32,202 nucleotides of DNA from JBOHWJ01 sp050736615 (GCA_050736615.1 JBOHWL010000229.1:1-32202); one strand, 5' to 3'. Shown: positions 7,001-15,923, numbered from the stretch's first letter. The notes: generated by a model from the letters alone, not told the origin. Numbers and translations are program-made.

Positions 7001-7399
7001 CGCTGTGAGCCTCCTTGCAGAGCTTGCCGGCGATTGGAGTATAACTCGGGGAGCAAAAAAGGCGTAAACCGCACATCCATCCGAATCGAAGTTTTTGTCC
7101 CGCTTCAAGCGTACAATTCGGGCGATCCGCTATACCGCGCTATGTAAAAACGCGCCTTTTTTGCAAATTATACAAAGCCCCCAAGCCTTTCCCGATAATA
7201 GCTTCGAGGATTCCGCAGATGCCGATTAGCCTGCCTGATGCACAACACGGCGCGCGCTTTGCTAATCGGTAACCCGCCGCCGGCACATCGGCAATGTGAC
7301 TGCGTTTTGATTCGGCGGAGCCGCGAACAGCACGGTTGCTTAGTTCCGTCTTTAGTTTTGGCGCACGATTTCGGACGACGCCTATCGTTGGGGGGCAAA
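7001..7399. other. Divergent intergenic region with a 12-bp inverted repeat
   Basis: About 400 bases between the divergent dioxygenase-like and methyltransferase-like genes. GCAAAAAAGGCG at 7053-7064 is exactly complementary to CGCCTTTTTTGC at 7153-7164, with 88 bases between. A/T-rich -10-like hexamers flank each arm (TATAAC at 7040-7045 on plus, TATAAT at 7167-7172 on minus), without convincing -35 boxes. The reading frame of the methyltransferase-like gene is open back to 7238 but looks non-coding there. Confidence 0.5.
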
Positions 7400-8170
7400 A
7401 TGCTGATCAGGAAAATCATGGGCCAGCGCAGCGCGCGCTATCGAATCCTGCGGGAGCGGCTCACCGAGCCGCTTCATCTCAATCTCGCATCGATGCTGGT
7501 GGCCGGATTCGGCGGATTTCGCGCCCGCGTGGCATGGGACCTGGTCCAACGAGCGCATTATGCATACGGCCTGCTGGAGGGGGCCGATCAAGCGCGCGCG
7601 GCGGGACTGGATTCGTTCACCGCCGTGGAATTCGGCGTTGCCGCCGGCGAAGGTTTGCTGAACCTGTGCAAGATCGCCGAGCGGATCAAAGCGGCCACCG
7701 GCGTTACGGTTCAAATCGCAGGGTTTGACACCGGCCAGGGAATGCCACCGCCAACCGACTATCGTGACCATCCGGAACAATTCGCCACCGGCGACTTTCC
7801 GATGGACTTCGCGGCGCTGCGGGCGCGCCTGCCGGCGAATTGCCGTCTGGTGCTGGGGCCGGTGGGTGATACGGTGGAGCAATTCCGGCGGACGGTGCTC
7901 AATGCGCAGGCTCCGCTGGGCTTTGTCGCCTTTGATCTGGACTATTACTCCTCGACCAAGCAGGCGTTCGCGCTGCTCACCGATCCAAATGCGGCCAAAT
8001 ATCTTTTCCTGCCGCTACTGTATTTCGACGATATTGTGCTGCCCAGCTATTCTGATTGGGCTGGCGAATTGCTCGCGATCAACGAATTCAATGCCGAACA
8101 GCAGATGCGCAAAATACAGCAATATCGCTTCTTGCGCTCGCGGCGCTTTAAAAAACGCACGCTGGATTGA
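7400..8170 (+). CDS. Class I SAM methyltransferase-like protein
   Basis: 256 residues from ATG 7400, preceded by a GGGGGG ribosome-binding stretch; the frame is open to 7238 but that extension is Arg/Cys-rich and looks non-coding. A Rossmann-type motif I is visible in EFGVAAGEG (77-85), a second acidic strand in AGFDTGQGMPPP, and the block FDLDYYSST (178-186) followed by YFDDIV. This set is typical of a TylF/macrocin-O-methyltransferase-like family usually annotated as hypothetical or class I SAM-dependent methyltransferase. The substrate is unknown. It stands alone, divergent from the dioxygenase-like gene and convergent with the potassium channel gene. Confidence 0.65.
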   Translation: MLIRKIMGQRSARYRILRERLTEPLHLNLASMLVAGFGGFRARVAWDLVQRAHYAYGLLEGADQARAAGLDSFTAVEFGVAAGEGLLNLCKIAERIKAATGVTVQIAGFDTGQGMPPPTDYRDHPEQFATGDFPMDFAALRARLPANCRLVLGPVGDTVEQFRRTVLNAQAPLGFVAFDLDYYSSTKQAFALLTDPNAAKYLFLPLLYFDDIVLPSYSDWAGELLAINEFNAEQQMRKIQQYRFLRSRRFKKRTLD

Positions 8171-8311
8171 TCAGATTTTCATTCTCCACCTATTCGACCA
8201 TCCACGGCTGAGCGCGTCACATGCGCGCAAACGGATGCAGAACGTTTATCTGAATACGGCTCAATGAAATCCGCACAGCGTCGAAAGGCGGAAAAGCGCA
8301 CGGCCCTCGGT

Positions 8312-9547
8312 CTAACCTTTGTTCTCGCCGCGATCGAAATGGAAGAATCGCTCCATCAGCATATCCCCGCTGATTTGCTCACCACTGAGCACCATCGCGA
8401 GCAATTCGCCGCCCAGCACCTGCGGCGCAATCACGATGTCGGGCTGAACCAGCTTGATACGCTCGAGATGCTTGGCATCATTGACGGTCGCAACCGTTTT
8501 GGCGCGGCCTTTTAGTTCTTTCACCGCCAACACCACGAAAGCATTCTCCGAATCATCCGCGCGCATCGCGAGCACCGCCTGGGCTTGATCGGCGTTGGCC
8601 TTGCGCAACACTTCCAGGTTGCCGGCGTCACCGATCAGGATATCCTCGTCATCGAATTCACCTTCGGGCGGCGCCTGTTGCACCAGCAACATGACCGGCT
8701 GATTACGCCGCTTCAGCTCGCGGTAGGTATTGTAGGCGAGCGCCGTCATGCCAACGATTACGAAATGATTGCTGCGTTTCATCCGTTTCCTCTCACGCGA
8801 GATGACGCGGTTTAAACTGCCGTTCATCATCGGTGCGATAATCGCGCTAATCGAAGTGGCGAACACCGCGATACCCAGGAAGATCACGGAAACCGCAAAC
8901 ACCCGCGCTTCGGGTGTCTTCGGGGTGATATCGCCATAGCCAACCGTGCTCATGGTGACGATGGAATAGTAGACGGCGGTGGCCAGGTCGCCGATATGAG
9001 GAGAAAACTCAGCACCCAGGTAATAGCTACCGAAGGTCGCGTAAATCAGCAGCACGAGCGTGCTGGTCAACGCGAAAAGTGTTCCGGCCGCCAGGCTGCT
9101 GCGGTCGAAGGCACTGTGCGCCAGCAGCAGCGCGGCCAACAGAACGACATCGTAGTAGGCCAGGAGCGGAATCGCCGTTTGCGGCAACTCGATAGCGATC
9201 GAGGCGCTGAGCGCCGTCAGCATCAGCGCGATGATCCATACGAAACGTGAGCGGAAGATCAGCCCCACCGCCATCACCAGCATCGCCACTCCGACCAGCA
9301 AGTAGGGCATCTTGCGCGGCGCCATCGACGACACTGTGGTGGGCAAGTGCTGGATCAGCGCGTGCCACTCCCTGCCGAAGCCGGCAAACAGCAGGAGAAA
9401 TCCGGCGAACGCCAGCGCCACCGAAAGGGGAACATGCGGAAACCAATAGCGCACGCCCACCAGTTGCGCCGCACGTCTGCCAATCGCTTTGAGCCGTAGC
9501 ATGCGGCTGGGCCCGAGCCGCCGGACAAGCGTTTTCTCCTCTGTCAC
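8312..9547 (-). CDS. kch: Kch-type voltage-gated potassium channel
   Basis: 411 residues from GTG 9547, which has GGAGAG eight bases upstream; a TTG at 9583 would add 12 residues. The architecture matches E. coli Kch (about 417 residues): several hydrophobic segments in the first 160 residues, a pore loop with the potassium filter TVGYGD (201-206) between two membrane helices, then a cytoplasmic RCK/TrkA-N domain starting HFVIVG (261-266). Conserved runs AAGTLFA, STVGYGDI, VFATS, DNAFVVL-like, VQPDIVIAPQ and GEQISGDML also fit the family. It is a K+ channel gated by its ligand-binding RCK domain. Downstream and upstream genes are unrelated. Confidence 0.9.
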   Translation of the reverse strand: MTEEKTLVRRLGPSRMLRLKAIGRRAAQLVGVRYWFPHVPLSVALAFAGFLLLFAGFGREWHALIQHLPTTVSSMAPRKMPYLLVGVAMLVMAVGLIFRSRFVWIIALMLTALSASIAIELPQTAIPLLAYYDVVLLAALLLAHSAFDRSSLAAGTLFALTSTLVLLIYATFGSYYLGAEFSPHIGDLATAVYYSIVTMSTVGYGDITPKTPEARVFAVSVIFLGIAVFATSISAIIAPMMNGSLNRVISRERKRMKRSNHFVIVGMTALAYNTYRELKRRNQPVMLLVQQAPPEGEFDDEDILIGDAGNLEVLRKANADQAQAVLAMRADDSENAFVVLAVKELKGRAKTVATVNDAKHLERIKLVQPDIVIAPQVLGGELLAMVLSGEQISGDMLMERFFHFDRGENKG

Positions 9548-9938
9548 CAGTGAAGCTCTCCGAATCGCCGAATGCGCGCACAATCATAACAGACGCGATC
9601 GGATGAAAATGGTGATTTTGCCAGCGTGGCGTGTGTCGACATAGGCTGAGCCGTTTCCCCTATCGTGGTGTCAGACTTTGAACGCGGCTCCGTGGGGCGG
9701 TCGAGTCCTTCCGGCTCCGCCAGCGAGTGTGGCGTCCGGCGAACACCTTCAGCCCAGCCTCAAGCAGTCACCCTTGAGCGAAGCGAGTCTGCGAGCGAAG
9801 TCGATGGATCTCGCGGCCGCCGTTTTTGCGGCCGTGATGTTCCCGCTCTTTCAACCAATCCCGGCAAATCGCGCGGCGGAGGCGCCGCGCGGAAATCTCG
9901 AGCTATGGAATTGGCCTGAATGTCGGTACGGGCAGGGC
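9548..9938. other. Intergenic region with hairpin and repeat-like sequence
   Basis: About 390 bases without a supported gene, between the kch start and the end of the hydrolase gene. A 7-bp GC-rich hairpin lies at 9814-9834 (CGGCCGC / GCGGCCG, 7-base loop). Just before it, 9772-9800 carries GAGCGAAGCGAG-type sequence resembling part of the dispersed repeats at 18327-18653 and 28033-28415. Open frames here are Arg/Ser-rich and look non-coding. Confidence 0.45.
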
Positions 9939-10724
9939 TCAGCGCTTGACGAATTCGCGGGTCAGCCGGGCAACCGTCTCGGGCTGCTCCATCTGCACCA
10001 TATGAGCCGCATTGTCGACCAGCTCAACGCGTGAATTCGGGATCAGATCGCGGAAATTGTCGGCATATGCGGGTGCGGTCAACCCATCCTGCTTGCCCCA
10101 GATGATCAGCGTTGGCGCGGTAATGCGATGGGCGCGCTTCTTCAGGCCCTTGTCGGGCAATGGCCAGATGAACTTGCCGGTGCATCCCAAGGCCCACGTC
10201 ACGCGAATGAAGCTGTCGGGCTCCTCGGGATTGGCGAAGACCAGCTTGCGCGCGGGATGATTGGGATTATGGAACAATAACGGATCGACCTCCGCCTGTG
10301 GCATTATCATGTAGTTGCGTACTGGGCTGTCCTCGCGCCAGACTCCCAACGGATCAATCAGCACCAGCTTGCTCACCCGTTTGTTATTAGTGGCGGCAAG
10401 CTCGGCTGCCACCATCCCGCCAAACGAATGGCCCACCACGGCCGGTGCGTCCAGCTCCAATTGATCGAACAATTCGTAATAGAAAAGGATGAGGTCCCAC
10501 AGGTCTTCCAGCGGTTTGATTGCGTCGGGATTTCCCGCGCTGGTTCCCGGATGCTCCGGCGCGTAGACGGTGAAATCACGCGCGAGCAGATCGAGATACT
10601 CATCCCATATCAGACCGTAGCCGGAATGAAGAAAAACCAGCGCAGGTCCGTTGCCCGCAACCCTGACGCGGGCTTCGATTTGATTTTCCCAGAGTTTGAG
10701 CGAACGTTCCGCAGTCGCGACCAT
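9939..10724 (-). CDS. Alpha/beta hydrolase
   Basis: 261 residues from ATG 10724, with a weak GAAAGAG upstream; the frame extends to 10772 but that part is Arg-rich and crosses an inverted repeat. The alpha/beta-hydrolase fold is clear: oxyanion loop LHSGYG (about 32-37), nucleophile Ser100 in GHSFGG, acid Asp212 in GKQDGL and His240 in AAHMVQ. Such enzymes hydrolyse esters, C-C bonds or epoxides; this one cannot be assigned a substrate. It lies 121 bases downstream of an LLM oxidoreductase on the same strand, so the two may act in sequence on one substrate, in the manner of monooxygenase plus hydrolase pairs. Confidence 0.8.
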   Translation of the reverse strand: MVATAERSLKLWENQIEARVRVAGNGPALVFLHSGYGLIWDEYLDLLARDFTVYAPEHPGTSAGNPDAIKPLEDLWDLILFYYELFDQLELDAPAVVGHSFGGMVAAELAATNNKRVSKLVLIDPLGVWREDSPVRNYMIMPQAEVDPLLFHNPNHPARKLVFANPEEPDSFIRVTWALGCTGKFIWPLPDKGLKKRAHRITAPTLIIWGKQDGLTAPAYADNFRDLIPNSRVELVDNAAHMVQMEQPETVARLTREFVKR

Positions 10725-10758
10725 AGTTGTATTTGCTCTTTCACGTCGTCGCCTCGTG

Positions 10759-10788
10759 CCCGAACGTTCCACACGGCGAACGTTCGGG
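10759..10788. promoter_or_regulatory. Perfect 10-bp inverted repeat between LLM and hydrolase genes
   Basis: CCCGAACGTT at 10759-10768 and AACGTTCGGG at 10779-10788 are exact reverse complements separated by 10 bases. The half-site core CGAACGTTC recurs at 10701 inside the hydrolase gene. There is no T-run on either strand, so an operator or attenuating hairpin is as likely as a terminator. It lies 35 bases upstream of the hydrolase ATG. Confidence 0.5.
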
Positions 10789-10845
10789 ACACAAACGGCG
10801 ATAAGTTATTGATCCGCGCTCGGTTGTATGGGGCGTGATGGCCCT

Positions 10846-12114
10846 TCAGCTAACGGCGCTGGCGCCTCCGTTGTGCGCCGTCGCGCGCTGGTTGCCATTA
10901 ATAATTTTTTTCGGCCACCACTTGTTCTCCCATCCGTCCTCGTCCCAGACCCGGCGGAAATGAGGCATCACCTCGCGGGTGAACAAATCGATATTCTTGA
11001 GCGTTAGCTCATGCGGCATCGAACCGATCTGCAACAACACCATCAGATTGCCAACCCGCAGTTTTTTTACCGCCGCCATCAACTGATCGCGCACCGAAGC
11101 AGGGCTGCCGGCAATCACAAACTGATTCTCGACGAAGTCCTTGTACTTCCAGGTGGGAATATCCTGCATTAGCTTGAACTGCATCGGCGCGAGATTCTTC
11201 ACGGTGTTGGCCAGGCTGCGATAGTCCTGGTTGCCTGGAATCATCTGATATTCCATCGGAATGTGCAGGCATTTGTCGTAGAAATAGCGGATATGCGGAT
11301 AGTATTCCTCTTCCGCCTTGGCGTCGGTTTCGGACACCACCACGAGTTGCAGAAAGCCGGTGCGATAGGGATTGGCTTCCAGACCGCTCTTGTCCACGAA
11401 CTCCCAGAAGCCGTCCATTACACGCTTGCCCAGATTATTGCCGTAATAGCTCAGAAAACAGTAACAGTGATCATGCTTGGCGGAAAAATCCCAGGTGCTG
11501 AGACTGCCGCTGCCGGGAACCCATACGGGCGGATGCGGTTTCTGGAGCGGGCGCGGCCACAGATTGACCATGGGCAATTTGAAGTACTTGCCGTTCCAGG
11601 CGAAGATCTCTTTGGCCGTCCATGCCTTGATAATCAAGTCGTGCGCTTCGTAATAGCGCTCGCGCTGTTCGATCGGCGGGATTCCATAACAGAGATTCAC
11701 GTCCATTGGCGTGCCCAACGGCATCCCGGCGACCAGGCGGCCACCGCTGATACAGTCGAGCATGCCGTACTCTTCGGCCACGCGAATTGGCGGCACTGTG
11801 GTCGGCAGCGTGGCGCCCATTTGCACCACCGCACAATCAAGGCCGTTGGTGGCACGCGCCAGCGCCGACCCCATCAAGTTGGGACTGGGCATAAAGCCGT
11901 AAGCGTTCTGATGATGCTCGTTGACGCAAATACCATCCATGCCGGATTTGGCCGCGTAGGTTAATTCGTCGAGCGTCCAGTTGTAGTACTGCCCGACCTG
12001 TTCGGCGTTGGCGAGTTCGTTGAAAGGCGGATCAACCCATACCGAATGGTAACGCTTCTCAAAGTCAGCCGGCAAAGCCCGGTACGGCATCAGGTGGAAC
12101 ATCGAAATCTTCAT
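10846..12114 (-). CDS. LLM-class flavin/F420-dependent oxidoreductase, long type
   Basis: 422 residues, ATG 12114 with GGAGG eight bases upstream. This is a TIM-barrel luciferase-like enzyme: a KISMFHLMPY first strand, NEHHQNAYG near 65-73, the ISGGRLVAGMPLG segment (about 122-134), the KPHPPVWVPGSGS run and a C-terminal FTREVMPHFRRVW. The size and the EHH/ISGGR pattern fit FMN-linked, two-component monooxygenases of the luciferase family. The substrate is not predictable. It is the first gene of a pair with the alpha/beta hydrolase; no flavin reductase is adjacent. One of three LLM proteins in the window, all different subfamilies. Confidence 0.85.
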   Translation of the reverse strand: MKISMFHLMPYRALPADFEKRYHSVWVDPPFNELANAEQVGQYYNWTLDELTYAAKSGMDGICVNEHHQNAYGFMPSPNLMGSALARATNGLDCAVVQMGATLPTTVPPIRVAEEYGMLDCISGGRLVAGMPLGTPMDVNLCYGIPPIEQRERYYEAHDLIIKAWTAKEIFAWNGKYFKLPMVNLWPRPLQKPHPPVWVPGSGSLSTWDFSAKHDHCYCFLSYYGNNLGKRVMDGFWEFVDKSGLEANPYRTGFLQLVVVSETDAKAEEEYYPHIRYFYDKCLHIPMEYQMIPGNQDYRSLANTVKNLAPMQFKLMQDIPTWKYKDFVENQFVIAGSPASVRDQLMAAVKKLRVGNLMVLLQIGSMPHELTLKNIDLFTREVMPHFRRVWDEDGWENKWWPKKIINGNQRATAHNGGASAVS

Positions 12115-12262
12115 TGCATTAGCCTCCGTCGCTCGGAGATGGGTTCGGTTGCTTCGCTGGTGCCGTTGGCACGCCGCAAATCCCCCGCCAGCGCCGCGAT
12201 CATACGACCTCTCCTGGCCAGAAACTAACTGGATTGGCGTTCAATGTGCAACCGCAACGCGA

Positions 12263-13669
12263 CTACCTGACCGTGAACGACCATCGATACGCGACCTGGT
12301 TAACGGTCGCCGAGGCCTCATAGCGCGCCGGCATGAGTAACTTGCGCGGAACTATGACCACGGCGCCGAAGGTATGCAAGTCGTTGCGTCCGCGCTGTTG
12401 CGCAATGCTGTCGGGATTCACGTAGCTGTGGGCGTCAAACCCACAGGCCTCCAGCGACTGCGACGGATCGGCGGACGAATTCAGCCTAAACGAGGAAAGC
12501 CGCGCGTCCGTTTCCGCGCCAAGCGCGAGCGTGATCGGCAATCCGCTCGCAGCGCCATAACCAGGACATGCCGTGAGTGGGTTGGGCCATTCATCGACCA
12601 GTTTGGCCAGGCCGGTCACCGATCCGTTGGCGGGGAATTCAAGCGGCGCGGTATATGGCGCGGCAAATTCCGAGAATGGGGCCGCATCCGCCAGCACGTT
12701 GAGAGCCGCCGCACATACGTTTTCCCGACATGATTCGGCATAACCAATCCGGCTAAGGTTCGGGTTAAGGATGGGCAGGCGATGGAACGGCCCCGCCATC
12801 CAGTCTTCCACTGCCCAAGTGGGGGAATCCGGCCGAAATCCAGGCGGCCCAATTACGAAATCAATGTCGGACTGGCCCCCGGCGGTATTGCCCGCGGCGG
12901 TGTAGTAAGGCTTGCCCGGGTCTTCGGTATGCATCGCCGCGCCGATATTCAGCACCTTTTGCAGTTCCGGCAGATAGTTGCCCAGAAGGTAGTGCACATG
13001 CTTTACCACGCCGTCGTTGAGCGCTGAATCAATGGAGACGGGCTGAAGGTGCGACAATTCACGGTAACGGTTAATCGCGGCGACTACCGCCGCTTCTTGC
13101 GGATTTGCCACAGGCAATGCGTGCTCTGATGGATTCGCCACCGACCCAACCGACCCGTTTTTCGCATTGGCGCCTGAAGCGGCGTTCGACGCCGGCGCGG
13201 GAACGGCGGGCGCGGCAATCGTCGCATGATTGAGGCTGGCGAAGCGCACTGCGACATAACCCACCGCAACCAGCGCAAGCAAGCCACCGGCCAGTATTAG
13301 CAGCCTTTGATAGCCGTTGATGTTCAAGCGCGAAGACGGCTGCGTGGAAGCGACGGTGTCAACGATTATTCCCGCCACAAAGTAGCGGGCATTGCCAAAT
13401 CTTATCTCGTCGCCATTTTTCAGCGTGATCGCAGCGGCCACGCGCCGGCCGTTAACGAAAGTGCCGTTGGATGAGTTCGTATCGCTCAGGCGTATGAGGC
13501 CGTCGCGCCGCGTGATAAGCGCATGACGGCGTGACACGGTGTTATCGCTGATAACCAGATCGTTGCCGGAGGCGCTGCCGACCGTGCTGGCTGATTTTCT
13601 GATCGTCCACGCTGACGGCCGTGTCGCGCCGGCTGCCAGCAGCCGCGGTGGTTCAGGCACGTCCGCCAT
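12263..13669 (-). CDS. FHA domain - transmembrane - CAP/SCP-like fusion protein
   Basis: 468 residues. Residues 20-100 are a forkhead-associated domain with the phospho-threonine-binding signature: GSASGNDLVI, SRRHA (47-51) and NSSNGTFVNG (65-74). One membrane helix follows at about 122-143, then an Ala/Pro/Ser-rich linker to about 188. Residues 192-330 look like a CAP (SCP/PR1) domain: the AINRYRELSHLQPV opening, His224, the MHTEDPGKPYYTAAG block with His247, and EDWMAGPFHRLPILNP with Glu288 and His296. The remainder to 468 is a beta-rich extension with Cys pairs. The topology implies a cytoplasmic phosphoprotein reader tied to an extracytoplasmic CAP domain. It starts 24 bases after the deacetylase-like gene stop, so the two are likely co-transcribed. 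Confidence 0.75.
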   Translation of the reverse strand: MADVPEPPRLLAAGATRPSAWTIRKSASTVGSASGNDLVISDNTVSRRHALITRRDGLIRLSDTNSSNGTFVNGRRVAAAITLKNGDEIRFGNARYFVAGIIVDTVASTQPSSRLNINGYQRLLILAGGLLALVAVGYVAVRFASLNHATIAAPAVPAPASNAASGANAKNGSVGSVANPSEHALPVANPQEAAVVAAINRYRELSHLQPVSIDSALNDGVVKHVHYLLGNYLPELQKVLNIGAAMHTEDPGKPYYTAAGNTAGGQSDIDFVIGPPGFRPDSPTWAVEDWMAGPFHRLPILNPNLSRIGYAESCRENVCAAALNVLADAAPFSEFAAPYTAPLEFPANGSVTGLAKLVDEWPNPLTACPGYGAASGLPITLALGAETDARLSSFRLNSSADPSQSLEACGFDAHSYVNPDSIAQQRGRNDLHTFGAVVIVPRKLLMPARYEASATVNQVAYRWSFTVR

Positions 13670-13693
13670 TCTCGCGTTCGCTGCGCACGATGC

Positions 13694-14725
13694 TTATTCG
13701 AGATTCCAATGCGGGCGCAAAAAATAACGCGCGCGTTCAATTATGGGCGAAACTCGCACGCACGGCGCGGCGGCTACGATCGGTTCGTCGGTTTCACGGC
13801 GCAATTCCTCGATAACCGCGCGGCCGGAGTTGGCTAACGCCTCAAGGTCATAGCCGCCTTCGAGTGCGATTGCGAGTCTGCCCGCGCAGCATTCGGCCGC
13901 CAACCGTTTGATCCTCCGGGTCATCGCCGCGAAGCCATATTCGCTCACCCGCATCGAGCCGAGCGGATCGCGATAATCACAGTCGAAGCCCGCCGAAACG
14001 AGAATAAAATCGGGCTTGAACTGGCGCGCCACTGGAATAAACAGTTCGTCGAATACCCGCAGATATTCATCATCGCCAAATCCCGCCGGCAGCGGCGCAT
14101 TGATCGTATAACCCGCCCCCGCCGCCGCGCCAATCTCGTCGAGTGCGCCGGTGCCGGGATAGAACGGGTACTGATGCGTGGACATGTAGAGCACGGCCGG
14201 CGAACGGTAAAAGATGTCCTGCGTACCGTTGCCGTGATGGACGTCCCAGTCAACGATGAGTATCCGCTGAAGACCGCGCACGCGATGCATCCAGGCCGCC
14301 GCGACGGCGACGTTGTTGAAGAAGCAAAACCCCATCGCATGATCGGCGACCGCATGATGGCCCGGCGGGCGCACGATTGCGAACGCGTTTTGCGCGGCAC
14401 CGTCCATCACCGCCTCAACGGCGGTGAGCACGCCTCCCGCGGCAAGCATCGCGGTGTCATAGGTGTCACAGCAAGTATGCGTATCGGGATCGAAATGGAA
14501 GCGCTCCATCGAAGCGGTACGCTCGACTTCGGCAATGTATGCGGGTTCATGGCATAGAGCGACCTCGTCGGGCGAGGCGCGGCGCGGGGCATAAATTTCG
14601 ATTCCCGCGCGATGGAGATGTTCAGCCATCTCGATCATCACCGCGACGCGTTCGGGACGCTCGGGATGGAGCCGGCCGGGATGATGGCGAAGATACCGCC
14701 GATCGGTGATCAGCGCGGTTCGCAT
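13694..14725 (-). CDS. Histone-deacetylase-family amidohydrolase
   Basis: 343 residues from ATG 14725 with AAGGTG upstream; a TTG seven codons earlier is less likely. This is the arginase/deacetylase fold of the class II HDAC and acetylpolyamine amidohydrolase family: HPERPERV near 20-27, the tandem active-site histidines 123/124 in RPPGHHA, zinc ligands Asp161 and His163 in DWDVHHGNGT and Asp248 in SAGFDCDYRDPLG, and LEGGYDL near the end. The enzyme removes acetyl groups from lysine or polyamine amides, or hydrolyses related amides. The bacterial substrate cannot be inferred. It precedes the FHA-CAP gene on the same strand. Confidence 0.9.
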   Translation of the reverse strand: MRTALITDRRYLRHHPGRLHPERPERVAVMIEMAEHLHRAGIEIYAPRRASPDEVALCHEPAYIAEVERTASMERFHFDPDTHTCCDTYDTAMLAAGGVLTAVEAVMDGAAQNAFAIVRPPGHHAVADHAMGFCFFNNVAVAAAWMHRVRGLQRILIVDWDVHHGNGTQDIFYRSPAVLYMSTHQYPFYPGTGALDEIGAAAGAGYTINAPLPAGFGDDEYLRVFDELFIPVARQFKPDFILVSAGFDCDYRDPLGSMRVSEYGFAAMTRRIKRLAAECCAGRLAIALEGGYDLEALANSGRAVIEELRRETDEPIVAAAPCVRVSPIIERARYFLRPHWNLE

Positions 14726-14827
14726 CGTTGACACCTTGGCAGACAATCACGATCATGATGAGGCGGCGGCGACGACGGTTTACCAATCGCCCGCCCGGCT
14801 GAAATTGTCAGGACTGGAAATTGCCGT

Positions 14828-15067
14828 TTGGGCATCGTCGAAATATTGATCCTCCTGGTCGTTCTGCTGATCGTGGTGCCGCCGGAACATCTGCCGGAGA
14901 TCATGCGCTCGTTGGGTAAAATCCTGCGGGAATTGCGCCTCGCCAGCAACACCGTGATGCGCGAGTTGAGCGGCACTCTGGACGAGCCACCCCCGTATTT
15001 GAGCCAGCGACCATCCACGCCACCCAAGCCGGAACAGCTAACACCGCCGCCTTCAGATAAAACATAA
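14828..15067 (+). CDS. tatA: TatA/TatB-like twin-arginine translocase subunit
   Basis: 79 residues. The start appears to be TTG 14828; an in-frame stop at 14801 rules out much extension. It has a single N-terminal membrane helix (about 4-17), a short hinge VPPEHLPEI in place of the usual F-G-P-K-K-L-P-E, and then an amphipathic helix with SLGKILRELRLASN. The tail is Pro-rich (about 53-79). This is the TatA/B plan, with the LPE and R-x-x-G-K-x-x-R-E pattern conserved. The tatC gene follows after 15 bases, giving a minimal tatA-tatC unit. Whether it acts as TatA or TatB cannot be told from the sequence; the hinge lacks the typical Phe-Gly. Confidence 0.8.
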   Translation: MGIVEILILLVVLLIVVPPEHLPEIMRSLGKILRELRLASNTVMRELSGTLDEPPPYLSQRPSTPPKPEQLTPPPSDKT

Positions 15068-15082
15068 TCCGCCCAAGTTATC

Positions 15083-15889
15083 GTGGCCAGCGCAGAAATC
15101 CTTCCGCCCGAAGCGCCGCTGAGCGCCGACGAGGGGCGGATGCCGATCATCGAACATCTCAAGGAGTTACGGATCCGGCTGATTCGTTGCGTCATCGCGG
15201 TCGCGGTCGGCTTTGTGATCGCCTATGCGATCGATGATTGGCTGTTCACAATGCTGACGTGGCCGTTGCGCGAGGCCGCGCACGGCAAGATCTTGCTGAT
15301 CGGCACCGGCGTCGGCGAAGCGTTTTTCACGAAGATTAAGGTCGCGCTGATCGCCGGCCTGTTTATCGGCAGTCCGGTGATGTTCCTGGAGATTTGGAAG
15401 TTCGTGGCGCCGGGACTGTATGAAGCTGAGCGGCGGCTGGCCCGGCCTTTTGTCATTTTTGCCACGTTCTTTTTCCTCGCGGGCGGCTATTTTTGCTGGG
15501 CCGTGGTTTTTCGCATCGGTTACGCCTTTTTTCTCCATGAATACGCCACAATCGGAGTGACACCCACCATCCGCATTAGCGAATACCTGAGTTTTTCGGC
15601 CAAACTTCTGCTGGCGTTCGGCGTCACCTTCGAGATGCCGATCTTCGCCTTTTTCTTCACGCGCCTGGGCCTGATCGACTACCGCATGATGGCCCATTAT
15701 TTCCGCTACGCGCTGCTTGGCATTTTTGTGTTCGCGCTGGCACTGATGCCGCCAGACGCCGTCTCTCCATTTCTGCTCGCCATACCGCTGCTCGCCTTGT
15801 ACGGTCTAAGTATCGGCGTCTCGTACGTTTTTCGGATTCGGGGGGAAGTCGTGGCTGACGCCGCCACGGAAGGACCGGAAGCCCTCTGA
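15083..15889 (+). CDS. tatC: Sec-independent protein translocase TatC
   Basis: 268 residues from GTG 15083; an ATG at 15140 with GAGGGG close upstream is an alternative start that would begin MPIIEHLKELR. This polytopic membrane protein has six hydrophobic helices and the conserved N-terminal EHLKELRIRLI, the F-x-x-x-I-K-V-A motif (FFTKIKVALIAG), EIWKFVAPGLYEAERR in the first periplasmic/cytoplasmic loop and the FEMPIF motif with its membrane Glu. TatC recognises twin-arginine signal peptides and recruits TatA to export folded proteins. It is coupled to the TatA-like gene and followed by the glucoamylase gene after 34 bases. Confidence 0.95.
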   Translation: MASAEILPPEAPLSADEGRMPIIEHLKELRIRLIRCVIAVAVGFVIAYAIDDWLFTMLTWPLREAAHGKILLIGTGVGEAFFTKIKVALIAGLFIGSPVMFLEIWKFVAPGLYEAERRLARPFVIFATFFFLAGGYFCWAVVFRIGYAFFLHEYATIGVTPTIRISEYLSFSAKLLLAFGVTFEMPIFAFFFTRLGLIDYRMMAHYFRYALLGIFVFALALMPPDAVSPFLLAIPLLALYGLSIGVSYVFRIRGEVVADAATEGPEAL

Positions 15890-15923
15890 GCCAAAACACG
15901 GCCCTCAAGCGGAAAGGCGGCAC

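Noticed and set aside
7238..7399. Longer start for the methyltransferase-like gene
   Set aside because: The extension is Cys/Arg-rich, has no plausible ribosome-binding site and crosses a region that looks intergenic.
9665..10034. Plus-strand open frames between kch and the hydrolase
   Set aside because: They are low-complexity, overlap each other and the hydrolase end, and coincide with repeat-like sequence.
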